Origin: Mucilaginibacter sp. PAMC 26640
GTDB lineage: Bacteria; Bacteroidota; Bacteroidia; Sphingobacteriales; Sphingobacteriaceae
DNA: 64,000 bases
Assembly (NCBI GenBank): GCA_001596135.1
Contig: CP014773.1
Span: 2,728,001-2,792,000, forward strand
Reading direction: 5' to 3'
The notes under the pieces were generated by a model that did no database searches, was not told the origin of the DNA, and worked only from the letters and a program-made list of their open reading frames with translations. Shown here one piece after another: positions 60,695 to 64,000 of the stretch (within the stretch, counting starts at the first letter, position 1; each line of letters starts with the position of its first letter). Position numbers and translations under genes: made by a program.

Positions 60695-61294
60695 ATGAAA
60701 ACAATATTCACAACCATCTTCGCTATCGTAGTATTAGCAGTGGTAAGCAACAATTCAACCTTTGCAGCAACAACTCATAACGGCAAAGAAGTAAGTACAA
60801 CTTTAACTAATGTAAGCCGCATCAGCAAAATAGAAGTTCACGGAAACGTGGAGCTTTACGTATCAGACGGCAGCGCCGACCAGGTAAAAGTTTACAATCA
60901 ATACTATGCAGAAAGCGCCCTCGTGCAGAGCCAGAACGGTGTGTTACGCATCTCCTCATATAAAGCAGAAAAATTGGTGGTATGGGTTACCGCTAACGAT
61001 CTGCGCGCAATTTCAGCATACGACAATGCTACTGTTAAATCATTCGGCAGCCTGTCAAAAATAGAATTTGACATCGATTTAAATAACAACGCAACCGCCC
61101 AGTTAAATTTGGATGCTTATAAAACCAGCCTTACTTTAAACGATAACGCAAAAGCAACCTTGAGCGGCAGTGTAAACGAGTACAGCTTACGGTATGCCGA
61201 CACCGCCAGCATTGTAAACGATAATTTCAGTACTGTAAACGAAACAAAAACCCAAACAAGCCGCAGAAATAATACCGATATTGCCGTTCTTTAA
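60695..61294 (+). CDS. Head-GIN-domain (DUF2807) protein 2
   Basis: A 199-residue exported paralog of the protein at 58912: signal peptide MKTIFTTIFAIVVLAVVSNN followed by TFAATT, then SKIEVHGNVELYVSDGSADQ and the same series of short beta strands. Identity to protein 1 is high in the N-terminal half and falls toward the end (TSRRNNTDIAVL here). Both keep an ECF-like promoter, so the duplication copied control region and gene together. Confidence 0.85.
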   Translation: MKTIFTTIFAIVVLAVVSNNSTFAATTHNGKEVSTTLTNVSRISKIEVHGNVELYVSDGSADQVKVYNQYYAESALVQSQNGVLRISSYKAEKLVVWVTANDLRAISAYDNATVKSFGSLSKIEFDIDLNNNATAQLNLDAYKTSLTLNDNAKATLSGSVNEYSLRYADTASIVNDNFSTVNETKTQTSRRNNTDIAVL

Positions 61295-61368
61295 TCCATA
61301 CCATTCTTTGTTAAGATATCACGTAAGCTGTTGCCAAATGCAATAGCTTTTTTATTTTTAGTTTTAGT

Positions 61369-61394
61369 GTAACTTCATACCGTTAAACCGCGTC
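61369..61394 (+). promoter_or_regulatory. ECF-type promoter of GIN-domain gene 3
   Basis: GTAAC at 61369-61373, 17 bases, then CGTC at 61391-61394, 23 bases before the ATG. Surrounding sequence differs from the other two, so this match arose independently of the duplication. Confidence 0.45.
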
Positions 61395-61417
61395 AAAAAA
61401 AACAAAACCCCATCCCA

Positions 61418-62146
61418 ATGAAAAGGACATATACTCAAATACTTTTACTGGCAGCCGTTTTATCAATTACCCTGTTATCGTCGTCCTGTAAAAGGTTTCG
61501 CCGGATCCACGGCTCGGGCAATGCTGCGACAGAAAAGCGCACGGTAGTTGATTTTACCCGCATCGATATCTCCGGAGGTTTTAAAGTAAATATAGTACAG
61601 GATAGCTCATCGGTGGTGACCGTATCTGCCGATGATAACCTGCTGAAGTACATCAAAACTAGCGTGGAAGGTGGTAAGCTGCGTTTATATACCAATCGTA
61701 ACCTGGATAGCCAAACAGAAATGACGGTTACCATAGGCGTAAAAAAACTGGAAGAGATCCACTCGTCAGGAGGGGTGGAGATAGTCTCGAAGGGGAAGAT
61801 CAACGCGGGCAATTTCAACTTCGATCTTTCCGGTTCAACTCATATTGATATGGATCTGAGCGCAGCCGATGTGCATACCTCCGGCAGCGGCAGCACAGAA
61901 CTGGTACTAAAAGGGCAGGCGGCATCGCATGATCTGGACATGAGCGGCAGCAGTGATATTGATGCGCTTGATTTTGTGGTCGGTAAATATAATATCGAAA
62001 CATCAGGTGCCAGCAAATGCAAAATTAATGTACTTAAATCTTTAAGTATTCACAGCAGCGGCTCATCCGAAGTGGTTTACCGGGGTAATCCATCAAACGT
62101 CAGCAATGATAAGTCGGGCTCGTCCTCATTAACCAAGATCGACTGA
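61418..62146 (+). CDS. Head-GIN-domain (DUF2807) lipoprotein 3
   Basis: A 242-residue exported protein. The leader MKRTYTQILLLAAVLSITLL ends in SSSC, a lipobox with cysteine near 24. The DUF2807 domain begins at RTVVDFTRIDISGGFKVNIV and contains repeated SG(S/G)S turns: ISGG, HSSGG, DLSGSTH, TSGSGST, DMSGSSD, SSGSSE, typical of the beta-helix. It is more distant from proteins 1 and 2, and more typical of the family. Confidence 0.87.
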   Translation: MKRTYTQILLLAAVLSITLLSSSCKRFRRIHGSGNAATEKRTVVDFTRIDISGGFKVNIVQDSSSVVTVSADDNLLKYIKTSVEGGKLRLYTNRNLDSQTEMTVTIGVKKLEEIHSSGGVEIVSKGKINAGNFNFDLSGSTHIDMDLSAADVHTSGSGSTELVLKGQAASHDLDMSGSSDIDALDFVVGKYNIETSGASKCKINVLKSLSIHSSGSSEVVYRGNPSNVSNDKSGSSSLTKID

Positions 62147-62252
62147 TAAGGTGCTGGCCTTGCTGCTATACCTGTTTGGCTTAAACAGGTAAGCAGCAAG
62201 TTTGTACCGTTCAAAAACAAATTGCCTTCCCGGTAAATTCAAAATAAATTCA

Positions 62253-62308
62253 TACTTTTGCGCCTCTAAAAAGCTGCCATCCGTTTTGATAATGCGCATG
62301 GCAGCTTT
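62253..62308 (+). promoter_or_regulatory. tig promoter element and leader stem
   Basis: TACTTTTG at 62253-62260 matches TAnnTTTG. The leader that follows contains AAAGCTGCCAT (62270-62280) and its perfect complement ATGGCAGCTTT (62298-62308), 30 bases before the trigger factor ATG. The stem is not followed by a T run, so it is more likely a stability or translation-control element than a terminator. Confidence 0.5.
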
Positions 62309-62338
62309 AGTATAGTTTTAAAATATCCGGTAAAAAAG

Positions 62339-63691
62339 ATGAATATATCACAGGAAAGAGTTGATGACCTTAACACGGTTGTAAAGATCAATTTAGCCCC
62401 GGCTGACTACCAGCCAAGGGTTGAGAAAGTTATTAAAGATCAAGCTAAAAAGGCTAAAATACCAGGGTTCCGCCCCGGGATGGTGCCGTCTGCACATATC
62501 AAAAGGATGTATGGCAAAAGCATTTTGGTTGATGAGATTAACAGCATGCTGAGCGATACGCTTAACAAATACCTGGAAGAAGAAAAACTGGAAGTGCTTG
62601 GCCAGCCTTTGCCGAAACGCGGCGACGAAAGCAAAGAATATAACTGGGATTTTGCTGACGATTTTGAGTTTAACTACGAAATTGGATTAGCCCCTGAGTT
62701 TGCGATTGACTTCACTTCTACCGACAAGCTTACCCAATATGTTATTAAAGTTGACGAAGATACTTTGGCCGAAAGGGTTAAAAATATCCGTCGTGCTTAT
62801 GGCAAAATGACAAATCCTGACGTATCGGCAGGTGATGACGTTCTTTATTCCGAATTAACACAGCTTTCTCCGGATGGTAGTGTTTTTGAGGATGGCATTA
62901 GTAACACGGCATCAGTTCGTTTAGATCAAATAAAAGATGAGGCGATAAAAGCTTCGTTAATAGGTTTAAAAAAGGGTGATGAAGTAACGCTGGATGTTCA
63001 GGCAGCTTTTGGTAACGACGCAGCTAAGGTTGCAGGTTTATTAAAAATTGATGAAGAAGCAGCGGCTGATTTGAAATCGAACTTTAAACTGACGGTAAAA
63101 AATGTAAACCGTTTGGAAGAAGGCGATTTAAACCAGGAGTTCTTTGACAAATTATTTGGTGAAGGTGTAGTGACTACCGAAGAAGGCTTCAGGGAAAAAA
63201 TTACCGAGGAGCTGGAAGGTATGATGAAGCAGGATAGCGAACGCAAACTGCAGAACGATATCTACAATTATAGCTTAAGCAAGGTAGATTTTAACCTGCC
63301 GGATGAGTTTTTAAAACGCTGGTTGAAAACAACCAACGAAAAACTATCAGACGAAGAGCTGGAAGGTGGTTACAATGATTTTGCAAAAAACCTGAAATGG
63401 ACACTGATTGCAAACAAGATCGTTAGAGATGGCAACATCGATATTAAATACGATGAGGTTTTTGCCTACGCAAAAGCTAGTTTAGATCAGCAGTTCCGTG
63501 CGTACAGCCAGCAATCGCTTCCTGAGGAGCAATTGGCCCAGTACACCGTTCAATACTTGCAAGAGAAAGAAAATGCGAACAAGATTTTTGAAGAAGTTAA
63601 AGCCGTAAAGGTTTTTGATTACATCAAAAGCATTATCACGCTCGACAAAAAAGAGATCCTGTTTACAGATTTTAATAAACTGGAAGACTAA
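62339..63691 (+). CDS. tig: Trigger factor
   Basis: A 450-residue ribosome-associated chaperone. The N-terminal ribosome-binding domain carries KAKIPGFRPGMVPSAHIKRM, the modified GFRxGKxP signature (here GFRPGMVP). The middle region (about 155-245) is a divergent peptidyl-prolyl isomerase domain, and the C-terminal helical arms follow. The stop is about 300 bases before the next start, consistent with the tig-clpP-clpX order of Bacteroidota. Confidence 0.94.
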   Translation: MNISQERVDDLNTVVKINLAPADYQPRVEKVIKDQAKKAKIPGFRPGMVPSAHIKRMYGKSILVDEINSMLSDTLNKYLEEEKLEVLGQPLPKRGDESKEYNWDFADDFEFNYEIGLAPEFAIDFTSTDKLTQYVIKVDEDTLAERVKNIRRAYGKMTNPDVSAGDDVLYSELTQLSPDGSVFEDGISNTASVRLDQIKDEAIKASLIGLKKGDEVTLDVQAAFGNDAAKVAGLLKIDEEAAADLKSNFKLTVKNVNRLEEGDLNQEFFDKLFGEGVVTTEEGFREKITEELEGMMKQDSERKLQNDIYNYSLSKVDFNLPDEFLKRWLKTTNEKLSDEELEGGYNDFAKNLKWTLIANKIVRDGNIDIKYDEVFAYAKASLDQQFRAYSQQSLPEEQLAQYTVQYLQEKENANKIFEEVKAVKVFDYIKSIITLDKKEILFTDFNKLED

Positions 63692-63696
63692 GCATA

Positions 63697-63763
63697 GCGC
63701 TCTTTAAAATACCCTTTACCAAAAGCATTTGCCAAAAGCAGGTGCTTTTGGCGTTTAGAGCGC
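63697..63763 (+). other. Nested inverted repeats after tig
   Basis: An outer pair GCGCTCT (63697-63703) and AGAGCGC (63757-63763) encloses an inner pair GCCAAAAGCA (63731-63740) and TGCTTTTGGC (63743-63752). No T run follows. It may stop transcription of tig or hold the tig-clpP message in a folded form. Confidence 0.45.
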
Positions 63764-63986
63764 AATTTAAATTCAGAGGAGGCGAAAGGTGCCGGAGCGC
63801 GACAGGTATAACGAGCTGTTTTTGTACTTCTTTGCTTCCCGGCACTTCATCCAACTCATAATTATTGAAAAATACAAACGGAGATAATTTTTACTTTACA
63901 AAAACTTTATATCACCAAATCTATTCAACTAACAACTATATTTAAGGCCGTTACCAAAAAGCATTAAATTCTATAAAACAAATATC

Positions 63987-64000
63987 ATGAGCAGTAATAT
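63987..64000 (+). CDS. clpP: Probable first codons of clpP, cut by the window edge
   Basis: An ATG at 63987 opens a frame MSSN that runs off the window. The call rests only on position: in Bacteroidota tig is usually followed by clpP and clpX. The sequence itself is too short to identify. Confidence 0.3.

Noticed and set aside
1-64000. tRNA or rRNA genes, insertion sequences and prophage
   Set aside because: No cloverleaf-like sequence with a GGTTCGAA-type arm, no transposase or integrase reading frame and no phage structural gene were found on reading both strands.

Overview
The window reads as ordinary chromosome from a Bacteroidota bacterium, most likely a Sphingobacteriaceae member of the Mucilaginibacter/Pedobacter type. 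The signs are promoter elements of the TAnnTTTG type, weak ribosome binding sites, a transcription terminator Rho with a long acidic N-terminal insertion, BlaR1-like M56 peptidases carrying TonB-like C-termini, head-GIN-domain (DUF2807) proteins, TlpA/NHL/PQQ surface lipoproteins and a PolX with a PHP domain. The genus is an inference from gene content; there is no rRNA or tRNA gene to settle it.

Layout. 0.4-2.7 kb: a tightly overlapping glycosyltransferase / ECF sigma factor / rsmG operon. 2.7-5.3 kb: a blaI-M56 pair on the minus strand with three evenly shaped operator dyads sitting in and around its promoter. 5.6-10.6 kb: dprA, sixA, an ADP-heptose branch (rfaE2 plus a GT9 transferase) and polX. 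11-18 kb: a PQQ-propeller lipoprotein, sppA, folK, an Hpt protein, purS, pssA and rho. 18.2-23.4 kb: pyrF, a small gene broken by two in-frame stops, a lipocalin, a flavin monooxygenase and an S9 peptidase. 23.5-29.8 kb: a flavin-type stress protein, an array of palindromic repeats, an exonuclease/GIY-YIG fusion, yidC and pyrG. 30-38 kb: an NHL lipoprotein, a hexapeptide acyltransferase, an M23 peptidase, a second glycosyltransferase, a deoxynucleoside kinase, trpS, plsC, gatC and a RelE-type toxin-antitoxin pair. 38-46.8 kb: an ABC ATPase, an AraC regulator with a class C serine hydrolase, a minus-strand cluster (cyanophycinase-like, unknown, ABM monooxygenase), a TlpA-like thioredoxin and a GH19 chitinase. 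47-50.3 kb: a cobalamin adenosyltransferase, a DUF2795 protein, two near-identical 48-residue membrane proteins, ispD and queA. 50.5-58.5 kb: an ABC permease, a large hybrid histidine kinase, gltA and recQ. 58.9-62.1 kb: three head-GIN-domain genes, two of them recent duplicates separated by an eight-copy tandem array of a palindromic repeat. 62.3-64 kb: trigger factor and what is probably the first codons of clpP.

No CRISPR array, transposase, prophage or large defence island is visible. The most informative signals are regulatory. (1) All three GIN-domain genes carry GTAAC-N16/17-CGTC upstream, the shape of an ECF sigma promoter. (2) The paired 48-residue membrane proteins are preceded by GG-N10-G(C/T) elements resembling sigma-54 promoters. 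(3) The blaI promoter has a TTTG-N19-TACCTTAG core whose 19-bp spacer contains one of three AACTAT-N4-(A/G)TAGTT dyads. (4) One family of about 90-109 bp imperfect palindromes forms two arrays 35 kb apart in opposite orientation. None of these amounts to a demonstrably new system from sequence alone, but each gives a testable prediction.
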